Origin: [Clostridium] fimetarium
Lineage (GTDB): Bacteria > Bacillota > Clostridia > Lachnospirales > Lachnospiraceae
DNA: 64,000 nucleotides
NCBI RefSeq assembly: GCF_900111235.1
Contig: NZ_FOJI01000002.1
Location: forward strand, 1 to 64,000
Direction of reading: 5' to 3'
A program made the position numbers and the translations under genes. Position 1 is the first letter of the stretch, and each line of letters begins with the position of its first letter. The notes under the pieces are model-generated. The model was given only the letters and a program-made list of their open reading frames with translations, was not told the origin of the DNA and made no database searches. Of this stretch, positions 63,201 through 64,000 are shown in pieces.

Positions 63201-63626
63201 TTACTTCACGTTTTTTTCTTCGCAGTAGAGGCAACGGTATATTTGATTTTCTTTATCGGTTAATATAAATACATGGTCTAATCCTTGTTCAATTGATGTG
63301 ATACATCTTGGATTTTTGCATTTAATTACATTCGTAATTGTATTTGGAAGTGCAAGTTCTTTTTTGTCACAGATTTTTCCACCCTTGATAATATTGACGG
63401 TTATTTTATGGTCAATAAAACCTAGAATATCAAGGTCTACAAGATTAAGGCCACCTTCAATTTTGATAATGTCCTTTTTCCCCATCTTATTACTGCGTGC
63501 ATTTTTGATGATGGCAACACAACAATCTAATTTAGCAAGACCGAGATAATTATATAATTCCATACTCTTTCCGGCTTCGATGTGATCAAGAACGAAGCCT
63601 TCATTTAATTGTCCTACATTTAACAT
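63201..63626 (-). CDS. pyrI: Aspartate carbamoyltransferase regulatory subunit
   Basis: Encodes 141 residues, behind GAGGT, starting one base inside the pyrB stop (TAATG). It binds nucleotides and stabilises the holoenzyme. The N-terminal allosteric domain (about 1-95) includes VGQLNEGFVLDHIEAGKS. The C-terminal zinc domain has two cysteine pairs, CKNPRC (about 102-107) and CLYC (about 134-137), that ligate zinc. It is translationally coupled to pyrB. Confidence 0.96.
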   Translation of the reverse strand: MLNVGQLNEGFVLDHIEAGKSMELYNYLGLAKLDCCVAIIKNARSNKMGKKDIIKIEGGLNLVDLDILGFIDHKITVNIIKGGKICDKKELALPNTITNVIKCKNPRCITSIEQGLDHVFILTDKENQIYRCLYCEEKNVK

Positions 63627-64000
63627 TAGTTTACCTCCACTTCTAATAAGGTCATGATTAGAGCCATTCTAACATAGACTCCATATTGAGCTTGTCTAAA
63701 ATATGCGGCACGTGGGTCGTCATCTACTTCAACTGAGATTTCATTTACACGAGGAAGCGGGTGAAGTACATACATGTCAGGCTTGGCCAACTGCATCTTT
63801 TGCGCATTTAACACATAAAAGTTTTTCATTCTTAAATATTCTGACTCGTTAAAGAATCGTTCCTTCTGAACACGTGTCATATATAAGATGTCAAGCTTTG
63901 GCATGACATCTTCAAGTTGTTCAACTTCCACATATTCAATATTATTTGCATCTAAAACATCTTCACGAATATAGTCAGGAATACGAAGTTCTTTTGGCGA
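63626..64000 (-). CDS. pyrB: Aspartate carbamoyltransferase catalytic subunit, C-terminal part
   Basis: Partial gene: 124 codons are seen, and the frame continues upstream beyond the window. This is the aspartate-binding domain of the first committed pyrimidine enzyme: ENSTRTRTSFE-type N-terminal motifs lie outside. Visible motifs are [13 protein letters not shown] (about 36 residues in), [20 protein letters not shown] (shown as two parts, [13 protein letters not shown] and [16 protein letters not shown]), and [11 protein letters not shown]. The partner pyrI overlaps its stop by one base. Confidence 0.96.
   Translation of the reverse strand, partial: SPKELRIPDYIREDVLDANNIEYVEVEQLEDVMPKLDILYMTRVQKERFFNESEYLRMKNFYVLNAQKMQLAKPDMYVLHPLPRVNEISVEVDDDPRAAYFRQAQYGVYVRMALIMTLLEVEVN

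Overview
This 64-kb window is low-GC Firmicute chromosome. T-box control of pheST, strong GGAGG-type ribosome binding sites with frequent TTG/GTG starts, LytTR/GHKL two-component pairs, a PyrB-PyrI transcarbamoylase and several small Clostridia-type families point to a motile, Lachnospiraceae-like clostridium. Genus cannot be read from the sequence. There are no phage, transposase or CRISPR genes; most of the window is housekeeping chromosome.

Layout. 1-2356: a heptamer array and two genes of unknown function (TPR-like; coiled coil with a membrane hairpin). 2400-9030: T-box, pheS, pheT, a 1.27-kb repeat-packed gap, queA. 9079-9860: PilZ protein and the RNase P RNA gene. 10161-12990: an agr-like locus (LytTR regulator, GHKL kinase, AgrB-like protein) without an AgrD peptide gene. 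13288-16534: YitT and DUF5050-like genes on the minus strand, then pheA. 16988-24390: ppx-ppk, a PHP phosphoesterase, CheY and CheX-like proteins, a phospholipase-C-like protein and a DUF1653 protein. 24599-28548: Si-type citrate synthase, a DRE-TIM acyltransferase that may be a Re-citrate synthase, and a GntR regulator with a likely operator. 28696-35587: a phosphodiester glycosidase, an anchored protein, ddl, murF, a small lipoprotein and a GltD-like flavoprotein. 36211-37675: truA and a TIGR01440 gene on the minus strand. 38403-46090: a two-component/ABC-exporter island flanked by duplicated DUF5027-like genes, with a nonsense-broken regulator and two gene remnants. 46326-52431: divergent argG and argCJBD. 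52495-60064: two substrate-binding proteins, a DMT protein, a GT-C glycosyltransferase, a flavin oxidoreductase and a small membrane protein. 60230-64000: RlmI-like methyltransferase, MATE pump, and pyrI-pyrB running off the end.

The most unusual content is non-coding. At least nine long, near-perfect inverted repeats lie in the gaps, mostly at gene ends. Some share an apical core, but their long outer stems are locus-specific. Two copies (16590-16710 and 59407-59527) differ at six of 121 positions, and the six form three compensated base pairs. In several cases an arm runs into the stop codon of the adjacent gene. Five elements are followed by short tandem arrays, four with a 13-bp period. 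This looks like a dispersed family of quasi-palindromes whose arms are kept matched, by selection on the RNA or by templated repair of the DNA. No protein in the window is clearly tied to it.
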